Shown: piece by piece, positions 10,601-20,547 of the stretch
Position numbering within the stretch: the first letter of the stretch is position 1
Layout of the letters: each line of letters opens with the position of its first letter
Assembly (NCBI GenBank): GCA_016858145.1
Contig: JAEHOE010000021.1
Coordinates: 744,001 to 808,000, forward strand
DNA from: Edaphochlamys debaryana
Taxonomy: Eukaryota; Chlorophyta; Chlorophyceae; Chlamydomonadales
Length of the DNA stretch: 64,000 bases
Reading direction: 5' to 3'
The notes under the pieces: generated by a model
What the model was told of the DNA's origin: nothing
The model's input: the letters and a program-made list of their open reading frames with translations, nothing else
Database searches by the model: none
Translations under genes and position numbers: made by a program

Positions 10601-12128
10601 CAGCGTCGTCCAGGTCCGTCTCCGAGGGCAGCGGCACCCTCGTCTTTTTCCCAGGGGGGCTCGAGCCGGTGCTGCCGCCGCCCCTGCCGTTCTTGCCGCT
10701 GAGGCGGCCTGTGGCCCCGCCCCGTGCAGGGCCGCGGCCCCTGCCCGCTCCGCCCCGCTGGGGTAGCGCTAGGGCCGCCAGCGCCGTGATCTGCTCGTCG
10801 TTGCCCTCCGGGTCCACGGCGGCGGCGGCACGCAGCAGGCCCGGCGGCAGCTGGCCGTCGTCTCCCGCCCCAGCCGCGGCGTTGGGCGCGCAGCCCAAGT
10901 CCGCCTGCCCGTCGGCTCCCGCTGGCTCCTCGTGGGCGGCTGGGTCCGCCTCGTCCGCCCCCAGTCCCTCGCCCCCTTCCGCCGCCCTCTCGCCGCCCTC
11001 GCTGTCGGTGCCCTCGGGGTGCGACTCCACGGCAGCGGTGGAGTCCGCCTCCTGCTCCTCAGCCGCCACCCCCACAGTCTCGGTGCTGGCCGCTGGTGCG
11101 CCGCCGCCCCCGGTCTCCCCCGAGCCCTCCGCCTCCTCCTCCTGTACGGCCGCTCCTGCTGCTGCTGCGGCGGCGGCGGCGGCCGCTGCGGCTGCCGCCT
11201 CAGCCTCAGCCGCGTCCACGTCATCCGCCCAGGGGCCGATGTACGGGTCCTCGGCGTCCTCCGACTCCGGCGGCTGGTGCCGCTGCTTGCTGTTGCTGTA
11301 CGCCTCGTGCTTGAGGGCGCCATTGCGGAAGGCGCGGTCGTAGTTGCCCCGGTGCAGGGGGCGGCACCGCAGCGTGAAGGTGGGGTCGTTGGTCTTCGAC
11401 CCGTCCAGGTACTTGGTCCAGTCCTCCCGCTCTTTCCGGCCCGAGGCCGGAGGGGGCTCGTTCAGGTTTCCCGGGAGCTTCGTGCCCGCCGGGAAGTACA
11501 GGATGCAGCGGTCTCCCGACTCCAGGGCCGAGCAGCCGTCCACGTGCGTTGCCACGCGCGCAGGGAGGGAGCCCAGGGTGAAGCGGGTCACCTCTCGCAC
11601 GTTCAGTTCACCGAACTCGGTCGGCCAGCCGTAGGAGTCGATGGCGATGAGGTCCTCGGTCCACTCCACCGTCCAGTCCACCTCGGGGATGTAGGAGGGG
11701 GCGGTGGGGGGGCCAGAGAGGATGGCGGGGGTTTGGAACACGCTGTCGCCGGCGTAGTCGGCCACCGCGGCCAGCATGCTCTTGAGCTTCGCCTGCCCAG
11801 CATCGCTCAGGGCCAGCGTGATGGTGGCCAGGCAGGCGGCTGGGGCGTCGGGGTCCGCTGTGCTAAGGTCCGTGAATCGGATGCCGCCGAATTGCTGAAC
11901 GGCCTTCGGGCCAGCGTTCTTGAGCTCATCCGTGATGTCGCTAATTGCCAGTTTCACTAGGTCCAGGGTATCTTTCTTTCCGAGTTCTGCTGCGGAGAAG
12001 CCATTGATGTGGCCGGTCAGGTTCGCGCGAGTGCGTCGCTCGCGGTTCAAGGGGGTGGTCAGCGAGTACTCTACTTTGAGCGGAGCTGGGCCTCTGGCCC
12101 ACGCGGACCGGGCCGCGGCCGCCGACAT
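10524..12128 (-). CDS. LINE ORF1 protein
   Basis: 534 residues starting at an ATG (MSAAAARSAW). The N-terminal 270 residues are non-repetitive and probably folded, with no motif I can name. The middle is acidic and Ala-rich with a long alanine run. The C-terminal quarter is Gly/Arg-rich (GRGRGPARGG), typical of nucleic-acid-binding tails. It precedes ORF2 in the same element, so it is presumably the RNA-binding ORF1 product that coats the element's transcript. It ends in TAA at 10524, followed at once by an ATG in the ORF1 frame rather than the ORF2 frame. Confidence 0.8.
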   Translation of the reverse strand: MSAAAARSAWARGPAPLKVEYSLTTPLNRERRTRANLTGHINGFSAAELGKKDTLDLVKLAISDITDELKNAGPKAVQQFGGIRFTDLSTADPDAPAACLATITLALSDAGQAKLKSMLAAVADYAGDSVFQTPAILSGPPTAPSYIPEVDWTVEWTEDLIAIDSYGWPTEFGELNVREVTRFTLGSLPARVATHVDGCSALESGDRCILYFPAGTKLPGNLNEPPPASGRKEREDWTKYLDGSKTNDPTFTLRCRPLHRGNYDRAFRNGALKHEAYSNSKQRHQPPESEDAEDPYIGPWADDVDAAEAEAAAAAAAAAAAAAAGAAVQEEEAEGSGETGGGGAPAASTETVGVAAEEQEADSTAAVESHPEGTDSEGGERAAEGGEGLGADEADPAAHEEPAGADGQADLGCAPNAAAGAGDDGQLPPGLLRAAAAVDPEGNDEQITALAALALPQRGGAGRGRGPARGGATGRLSGKNGRGGGSTGSSPPGKKTRVPLPSETDLDDAGGGHAIPARRSLAASWAEVASGDLI

Positions 12129-12859
12129 GTCGGTCGGTTGCGCTCTACCTAGCTAGGAGGCGGGGCACGCCCATCGTGCGTGTCTGTGTACAAGAATTTG
12201 CAGCGGCCGCCATTTACTGTTTGCGTGAGACGGCCTGGGTGCGTCCTCGATCCCAAACACGTCCTGCACGTCCATGTCGTCCTCTCAACAGGCACCAGCA
12301 GCCTACGCTGAAGCTGCTGTTCCTGAGGCTGGTGAGTTCCTGCGTGGCTCCGTCCATGGCGGGGACTGGGGGCCCTCCGAGGGGGGGCTGGTCGGGCGCG
12401 GCTCCGTCCATGGCCAAGGGAGTCGCTGTCCGGCCAAGCTGTATTTGCGCACGTGGTAAGCTTGGTAAGTGCACAAGGAATAGCTTCTGGCCGCGCTCGA
12501 GAAAGAAAGCCCGCCATGTTCATGGGAGGAAGGTAGTCTGGCAATCCGCAGGAAGCTGACATCACGATATCATCAGAGACTGATAACAGGAAATAGCACT
12601 GGCGAGGAGTTGCCTGCCGCGAATGGGGTGCATCAACCGCAACACTCCACATCGCCGAAATCTTATGTGCATGTGCGCGAAAACACACATCCGTGCACAT
12701 ACACAGCAACCTGATCTTGCCAGCCGCTAGCCGCTAGCGTGTTGAGGGGCTCGGCGCAAAGTGCAAATCTTTTCCCATTTCTTGCGCCCAGTGCTTGAGA
12801 GCTTGGTCGACTGTCCAGAAGCCATCAGAGTCGTCAGCGATCTGGGCCGGCCGGGCTCG
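12129..12859. other. Spacer between the LINE 5' end and the SET-domain gene
   Basis: It probably holds the LINE 5' untranslated region and the promoter of the downstream gene. A plus-strand ATG at 12274 opens a 20-codon exon-like stretch ending in a donor (gctggtgagt), which could be an extra 5' exon. A 15-base direct repeat containing GGCTCCGTCCATGGC occurs near 12347 and 12403. Nothing else is recognisable. Confidence 0.35.
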
Positions 12860-15800
12860 ATGCAGGGGCCTGTGGGGAGAGCGCACAGCCCCACCCTAAC
12901 GGACTGCTGCCCTATGGAGGCTGGCCCAGGGGCCCCGGAAGCCCGAACGCCAGTGGTGTCTGCCGGGCTGGCAGCCGGGGGCTTGGACGGCGTGGCTGGC
13001 GGCGCATCAGGCGGGGCGGCGATGCATGGCACGCCTCAGCATGCTGAGGAGGCCGCGGACTGCCCCCCCGCCAAGCGCCGGAGGACAGCAGGTGCTTCCC
13101 CCGGTGATCAGCAGGAGCAGGCGACAGCCAGCCCCCCACCCGCTGGCGATTCGCTGGCGCCTGCCACCCCAGCCCAAGCCGCAGCCGCCCCTGATCCGCA
13201 GGTGCAGGGGGGGTCAGGCGGGGGCAACGGAGAGGCTGTGGCCTCACCCGCTGGCGGCAGCGCGAACGGCGGGGGAGCCTCCGGGGAAGGACCTGCCGCT
13301 GAGTCGGGCGGCGCTGAGGACGAGAGGAATGGGGCTCAGGAGGCAGCTGAGGCAGCAGAGGCCGCAGGGGCAGCAGAGGCGGCAGGGGCAGCTGTGGCTG
13401 AAGGGCCGGCAGGGCCGGCAGGGGCGGCAGGGGCAGCAGGAGCCGGCGCGCCAAATGGCGGAGCCGGCGGGGGCCTGGAGTTCTCAGCGGCTGCCTTGGC
13501 CGCAGTGGCTGCGGGCACGCTAGAAGACCTCAGATGGCCAGCAAAAAAGCAGCTGAGGGGTGAGGTCTACGTCCCGCCAGGCCAAGGCGCTGCACTGGGC
13601 ATACCCCAGATCGAATCCAACGCAGGCGCGGGGGCAGCGGCGGCGGGCCCTGCCCGGGTGCAGTTTGAGGTGGCCCTGGCACCCCACGGCGACGTCTCCC
13701 GCAGCCACCCGGTGAGGCGCGCGGCTGGCCCTGCAGCTGGCGCTGGGCAGGCCGAGTAGGAGCTTGCAGCGTCCTTAGGGGGCTTATCAATAGATGCGTC
13801 TGTCTGCCGTCAGGAAGCGGTGTTGCTTGGCACACACCCCCATGACGCTTTGCTGTTGCGTGTGGTTTTGCTGTCGGCCTACCCTGCCCTCTCTCCGCTC
13901 AGGTGATTGTTAAGCCCACGACAGGCAAGGGGGCCAGGAGGTGGTGAGTCCCGTGTTTTGCTGTTTTCCCCCGTTTGCTGGGTCCCGAGGCCTCATGCGC
14001 GTGAGCTGGATGCATGGGTCCATGCTGAACGGTTTGCATGTGGGGTGACACCAGGTTACTAGGCTATCAGCAGCTGGTTGGTTCCCATGGCATTAAGCCC
14101 TCAAGCTGGGCCCCCTGAACGCATGGGTCCACTAGATTCATGGCATGCGGAATGTCTTGATCGTGTAGTTACACACTTCATGCGGCTGGCATCCGCCCTG
14201 CTCAACCGTGCGCCCCACGCCCGATCGCAGGAGGCTTGGCGGCAAGGGGCCTCGCGGGTTCAGGCATTTGGTCAAACACGCATGCAGCTGGGACAACCCG
14301 CAACTGGGGGAGCGGGACCTGCGCTTCCACATCTTCCCCCTGCCGGATGCCCAAGGCAACGAGCTGGCGGCGGGCGCTGCTACTGGTGCGGGCGCGGGCG
14401 CTGGTGCGGGCGGGGAGGCAGGGACGAGCACCGGGGCCGGCGGCGGCGCAGTGCAGCCTGCGCTGCGCGTGTTCGGTTTCCACGTGGCCGAACCCGACAG
14501 CGAAGACCTCGAGGGCAACATGGTGAGGGGCGAGGTGGTGGGCCCCCGGCCGCCTGGCCCCGCTCAGCCCCTTCAGGAGGCAGGTGGCGGGCGCGGCAGA
14601 GGCCGCGGCAGAGGCCGCGGCAGAGGCCGCGGCGGACGCAGCGCAGCCAGGGGCGGCCGCGGCCGAGGCACCGGCGGACGAGGCAGAGGCGACGGAGGCG
14701 GAGGTGCAAGCGGTGAAGCCGCCTGTGGAGGCGCAGGCGCGGGCTCCACCGATGCTTCCGATACCGCCGATAGCACTGGCGGCTCGAGCGACGATGGGGA
14801 GAGTGACGATGAGGATATCAGTGGCGGAGGCGGCGGTAGCGGCAGCAGCAGGAGAGGCGGCGGCGGACGTGGCGGAAGCAGCCGCGGCCGCGGGGGACGC
14901 AGCGCAGCCAGGGGTGGGCGCGCCGCAGGCAGGGGCGGACGAGGCGGAGGCGGCGGCACAGGCGGTGAATCCGCCTCTGGAGGCCCAGGCGCGGGCTCTG
15001 CCCACGCAGCCGCTGCCGCCGCCGATAGCGCTGGCAGCTTGAGCGTGATCAGCATCAGCAGCTCGGATGACTCAGACACGGCGGCTGCGCCAACCAAGCA
15101 GGAGCCGCCGGCGCGGGATCAGCCCACAGGCCCCGTGCGCGGCCCTGGGACCGGGGCCAGGGCTGGGGCTGGCAGCGGGGGAGCGGGCCTAAGCGGGCCC
15201 AGGCAAGGCCCAGGGCCGGCGGCTGAGGCGGGCCCAAGCGGGTCCAGGCGCACCGCAGCAGCTGGAATAGACGGTGCCCCCAGCAGCTCAGGCCGTGCCA
15301 CGCCGGGTTCAGGAGGCGCAGGTCCCAGTAACGAGTCCTCTGGAGGACAGAGCCGCCACAGCCCGCGCAAGGATGAGATCACCATGAACTGGCCTCGGTC
15401 GCAGCAGGAGAGGTACGTGCTACATGTCGACAGTCAGGGGTGGCGCACGCTTGACTTGGCGAGGCAAACTGCCGCGTGACGGGCAGAGAATGAGGAGACG
15501 GGGGAGGCGGAGGACCCTTCCTTCGGGGTCGCGCTGGCTCTAGGAGGCGACCCCGCGAGCTGCCGGACGGTAAGGAGGTGCGAGCGCGGCTGGGGGGGCT
15601 AAGGTCGGCCTGAGTGGGAAGTACAGATGCTGGGATGGGAAGTACGGCAGATACCCGGTGTGTGGGGAAGGTGTTGTCAGCCTATAATGTAGGTGGGGCG
15701 TGGCGGGACCAGGGATATGCGGGAATGGGTGGCGTCCGCCATCCACACATGTGTTGCTTTTGTGCCCATGCTTGCTTGCTCCCTGCCTTAGGTCACGCTG

Positions 15801-18800
15801 AACTTCCAGCCCAGCAAACCGCTCTGGTGAGACCGGGGCGGAGGCTGACCAGTGCGAGCTCCGCAGTGGAGATGGATAAGCGTTGCCCCTGTCCCCTACG
15901 TGTACCTCACCCCAGCCCTTCACCTACTCTTTCGTTAGGTACTTCGGCGGAGAGAAGGAGCGGGGCTTTCGCCAGTTCGTGCAACTGCACGTCGAGCCGC
16001 ACCTCGCAGCGGCGGGGCTGAGGCTGGGCGACCGGGCGCGTAAGTGCGCCCTCTGGCCCCTTCGGAGCGGCTTCCCGACCCCTGCCGGAGCGAGGTCGCT
16101 GCAGGCGTACGGCTTCGAGGTTCTGGACGAGCATGACGTACTCCTGGCACCACGTCGGACGGGGCAAGCGCGCGGAGCGGGAGGGCAGGCCGAGGGCCCG
16201 GCGGTGGCCGCTCCGCAGGCGCCGAAACGGCGCAGGCTCAACGCAGGCGGCGAGGGTGCCGCAGCCTTGGCCGGGCCGACCACGGGGGCAGCGGAAACCG
16301 CAGTGGCCGGCGCGTCGGAGGCAGGGGCAGAGGCCCAGGCAGCTGGCACCTCGGGAGCATCTGGGGTCTCCCGGGCTCCGAACCCGGAGGCGGCTGGAGC
16401 TGGGGGTGGGGCCGGTGCAGGGGGCAGCGGAGGACCCCCAGCGGTGGCTGGTGCTGCGCCTAGGGCGGTGGAGGCGCCGCCCCACGCTGCCGCCCAATGG
16501 CGACGAGTTGGCCCGGCACCCGCCTCCAGCCCCGCCGCCTCCCAGCCGCCCGCCGGCGCAGCCCCGGGCCCGACCCCGGACGCCGCACCTGCCCTCGCCT
16601 CCAGCTCGGTCGTCCCCGCCTCCGCTCCCGTCGCGGGCAGCGGGCCTGCGCCGGGGCCCCCTCAGCAGCTGGCCTTGGGGGCAGCGCCGGCTGCAGCGCA
16701 CGAGGCGCAGCACACCGGGGAGGTGCAGGTCTCGTGGCCGGTAGTCCATCAGAAGGCCGTCACCCTCTACCTGACTAAGGCTGGATGGGTGCCGTACGCC
16801 AGCGTCTTGGGCCTCTTTGGCCTGGCGGGTCCGCCGGAGGATACCTCACCGTCCCCCGGCATGCCAGCCGCCCGGAACCTGTTTGAGGTGCTGCTGGCAC
16901 CTGACGGAGACACGACACAGAGCCACCCGGTGAGCGGCGCGGGGCTGCGGTGGGAGCGGCATCGGCAGAATCGGTACTTCGGCACTTCTGACACATCGTC
17001 ACTGCTCCGTGTCTACATGTTCTTTCATCGATCATGACCATCGATAATGTATAACCGCCGTTTACGCGCTGCCCAGCTGCTTCCCTTGGGCCTTCCTGCT
17101 GCGTCCACAGGCAATGCTGATGTATCGGGCGTCTGATGGGATCTGGTGAGCCCGCTTAACCTGTGCCTGTGGGCTTCATTCGTGCAGGGGCGCGCTGGCG
17201 GGCATGATCAGCCGGGCCCCGGGCCGGGCGACAGAGGATCAGAGTCCCTCGGCCTTACATCCTTCACCGGTGTCTCACCTGCTGCCCTCGCCCTGCCCCT
17301 GGGCCCCAGGAAACTGGGCGGCAAGCGGCAGAGGGGCTTCCGCGACTTCGTCCGCACCCGCATGACCCTCCCGGCCGGGCTGAGCTTGGGTCAGCGACAC
17401 CTGGCCATCCGGCTGCGGCCGATCCCCGCCGCAACAACACTCGGAGGTCAGCAGGGCCCTCAGGACAGCGGCCCGGAGGGCACGGGCGCAGGCGGCACGG
17501 GTTCTGGTGCCGGCGCGGGCGCAGCCGCGCCCGCCCTCCGTACCTATGGCTTCCGCGTCGTGATTCCTGATACGGACGGGACCGGCTTGGGCACGGCGGG
17601 TGGTGGCGCGGGCGCGGACCCCAGCGGGGCGGCCGATGGCAGCGGGACGCGGGCTGTGGTGGGGCCCGAGCCCGGTGGCCCGGCGGCCGCCGCACAGCGC
17701 AGCGGTGGAGCTGAGGCGAGCGCAGATGCTGGTGGGCCCAGCAGGGGCGTGAGTAAGCGGGGAGGGCAGGCCGGGGGCCCGACGGGAGCAGCAGCGCAGG
17801 CGCCGAAACGGCGCAGGCTCAACGGAGGGGGCGAGGGTGCCGCAGCCCGGGCCGGGCCGGACACGGAGGCAGCGGGGGCCGCGGGGGCCGGCGCACCGGA
17901 GGCAGGGGCAGAGGCCCAGGCAGCTGGCAGCTCGGGAGCAGCTGGGGGCTCCCGGGCTCCTAAGCCGGAGCCGGCTGGAACCGGGAGTGGGGCCGGTGCA
18001 GCGGCCAACGGAGGCCCCCCGGCGGTGGCTGGTGCTGCGCCGCCGGCGGTGGAGGCGCCGCCCCACGCTGCCGCCATCTGGCGACGGGTCAGCTCGCCAC
18101 CCGCCCCCGCACCCGTCGCCGCCCAGCCGCCCGTCGGCCCCCTCCAGGTCCCGACCCCCGACACCGCACCTGCCCTCGCCTCCAGCCCTGTCCCCGCCTC
18201 TGCTCCCGTCGCGGGCAGCAGGCCTGCGCCGGGGCCCCCTAAGCAGCTAGCCTTGGGGGCAGCACCGGCTGCAGGGGGCGAGGCGCGGCCTAACCCGGAC
18301 CCTTCCTGCTCCACCCTCCGCCCATCTGCCCACCTGCTGAGCCCCTCGCACCTTGCTCCCTGGGACCCCCGCCTGCCGCCCCTGCCCATCCAACCTGGGG
18401 AGCTGCGAGTGTGCGGCCTGGTCTTCCCACCGGACCTGGCGCCGGCGGCAGAGGGCATGAAAGAGGAGTGGGAGCAGCGGCACCCCGGCTGGCGGAGCAT
18501 ACCGGCGTATGACCAGGTGGACGCATCGGCCGCCCCCGCCCAGCTACAGCCCCTCATCGCCGCCAGCCTCCCCGTCGTGCTGGGCATCGCGGGGGGCGGT
18601 CGGGGCAGCCCTCTGCCCAAAGGGTCCGTGCCGGGGCCTGAGCAGGAGCAGGGGCAGGGCCAAGGGGCTTCAGGCTCTTCTCCCTCGCCCCTCCTGCGTC
18701 TGGAGGGCGATGGGCGGGTGGTGGCGGCGAGGGCCCTACGCCGGGGCCAGGCTCTGGGGGTGGTGGGGGGCTATGTGCTGCCTGCGCGGGACGCACAGGC

Positions 18801-19515
18801 ATACGCGGAGGGCGGCTTTGAGGGGTGCAGCGCGGAGGCAAGGCAGGAGCTGGACCAGCGGCGGGGCGGAGCCTGCATCGATGCGGCATGGGCGCTGGTG
18901 GCGGGTGCCGCTCGGCTGCCGTACCCGGGACTGAAGCTGCCCAGAAGAGGAGCGGCGGGTGAGGCTGGGCTAAGAAGGCTCGCTGGTGGGGTGATCACGA
19001 CCCAAGCATGAGGCAGGCGAAATGAGCAAGGCAATGCTAGCTGAACCCAAGCCTCCCTGTGTCCCTTGTCGCAGGCCCAGAGCCCCTGGAGCTGTCGGCC
19101 CTGGGGTACGGCAGTGTGGCGGGGGCGGCGAGGGACGTGCGGGCAGCGGCGGAGGGCGGAGCGGCCGAAGAGGCAGCCCCTGCCCCCAACTGCGAGGTAG
19201 GCCAAACCTGGTTGCACGGATATCGCTCTGTGTGAGGGGTTGCGGCCCGCTACCTTACTGTGGGGCTCAGCTGATATGTGCACGACTCTTGACCTTAGCC
19301 TTCCCGCCTCCTGCCCCCAGGTGTTCCCCGTGTGTGTCCGGGGCCTGGCGCTGCCCGTGCTGGTGGCCCTCCGCGACGTGGGGGCGGGCGGGGAGCTGGT
19401 GTGGGAGCGGGGAGCAGAGCGGTGGGGGCGGCTGCAGTCCGTGCGGGCAGGGGTGGAGGGGCTGGGGGACGGGGCGTGGGCGCGGAGGCTGCTGGGGCTG
19501 CCGGTTCAGCAGTAG
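12860..19515 (+). CDS. Nuclear protein with three B3-like modules and a divergent SET domain
   Basis: Nine exons: 12860-13711, 13903-13943, 14231-15416, 15792-15826, 15939-16929, 17111-17145, 17310-18958, 19075-19196, 19321-19515; 1701 residues (an in-frame ATG at 12914 is an alternative start). A module occurs three times with the same intron phases: a short exon of 35-41 nt ending in W, then [RYK][LF]GG-K/E-x-x-RGFR-x-F/L-V, a L-G-[DEQ]-R segment and a closing [LR]-x-x-[FY]GF-x-V strand. The pattern resembles plant B3 DNA-binding domains. Each module is preceded by long Ala/Gly/Pro linkers; PKRRRLN is a repeated nuclear-localisation-like motif. Residues about 1505-1690 look like a SET methyltransferase core (GRVVAARALRRGQALGVVGG; LGYGSVAG; NCEVFPV; ALRDVGAGGELVWERG), but the usual DYG-x-x-Y/W end is WERGAERW. 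The B3 assignment is a hypothesis; the SET call is stronger. Confidence 0.7.
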
Positions 19516-20547
19516 GCGTGAGAGGGTGTACGTGGGTGCTGTACATGGATCGCAGGTGTGGCACGCAGAAGCAGGATCAGGGGCCTGTTGCGGCCTCACA
19601 CGGGCGTTGGCGATGGCGAGTATTTGTGGTACATGATGTGCACGAGGGTGGTAGGTGTAGAGGCTGGAGGAAGGTGAGGGCGTCCCCACAACGCCAAGGG
19701 ACGGCTCTTCCCCAGGTCCCTGGGGGCCCGGGCACAGGCACTGCGCAGGCAGGGGTTACTGGAGACAACGAAGCGACAACAGGCAGGTGTGTTTAGGGAG
19801 TAGGTGTGTGCCGTCAGCGGCACGTGCGAGGATCTCAAGGCACGCCAAAGCTGGGACGCTCCCACGCGCGACCATCTCCTAGCAGCTGCGAGATCAAAGG
19901 GATGGGGGTGGATAGAGGTAGGAGGAATGTAAGGTGCCCTGGCTTCCCGACAGCGCCGAGGACGGCCCTCCCCGCCTGGCATCAGCCGGCTGCCGGGGCA
20001 GCGGTTCTGTCGAGTTCTGTGCTCGCAGGGGCCGTGCAGCGTACTCCGGACGATGACGAAGGGGATGAGCGCGCTGTCGCAACGCCGAGAGAAGAAGGCA
20101 GGGTGCCAGCAATGCGGATCGGCGACCCAGGGGCTAACCTATGGGCAGCCGCGCGCGCAAACGGTACTTTCCTGGCTCCTGGTGTCGAGGCCCCCGGTAT
20201 CGTGCGTGCAGGCGGCCGCCATTCCCGCCAGAGCGCGATGGCCCACCTGTGATTATAGTGAAGCGCAGCGTCGAGTCAGCTTGTGGTGGCCGGGGCAGGG
20301 GTGCGCGGGTGTGGCGGCACGGTGTATGTGCAATGCGTATCCCCTCCCGGTGTGATCAACGACCACACAGACGCAGGGGCAGAGCTATTGGGCCCTACAT
20401 CACAGTCGGTCGATGCAGACGTGGTTTAGCGAACACTCGACAATCCACGACCTGCAGTCTGGACCGGAAAGCATAGCCTTTATCAATCACGGTTGCTGCT
20501 CCTGTTATTCAATGCATTCCGTGCTGCTTAAGCTCTAGCTGCTGGCA
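19516..20547. other. Intergenic: 3' region of the SET gene and promoter of the P4H gene
   Basis: Apart from the TGTAA at 19926 I see no gene, RNA or repeat of note. Open frames here have no splice context or family motif. Confidence 0.4.
19926..19930 (+). terminator. Candidate polyadenylation signal TGTAA
   Basis: TGTAA lies 411 bases after the stop of the SET-domain gene. TGTAA is the usual polyadenylation signal in Chlamydomonas and relatives; use here is inferred from position. Confidence 0.4.

Larger units (their letters stand above)
6069..12128 (-). mobile_element. L1-type non-LTR retrotransposon (LINE), near full length
   Basis: The element lies on the minus strand: ORF1 (12128-10524), ORF2 (10600-6269), then a 3' untranslated region with three copies of a hairpin motif (6251-6069). 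Both reading frames are free of internal stops, so the copy is young or still selected. The outer limits are not fixed: I found no target-site duplication and no poly(A) tail at the 3' end, which would read as poly(T) on the + strand near 5.9-6.1 kb. The 5' untranslated region may extend past 12128. Algal L1-clade elements with an apurinic-type endonuclease in ORF2 are known; this one has that layout. Confidence 0.9.

Noticed and set aside
12274..12340. Extra 5' exon of the SET-domain gene (MSSSQQAPAAYAEAA, then a donor)
   Set aside because: No acceptor near 12860 joins it in frame convincingly; left as a note.
5900..12700. Target-site duplication of the LINE
   Set aside because: No convincing repeated word was found in the two flanks, so exact element ends were not claimed.
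13326..14716. Long Ala/Pro/Arg-rich open frames on both strands over the SET-domain gene
   Set aside because: They are shadows of GC-rich coding sequence; only one frame has consistent splice sites and conserved modules.
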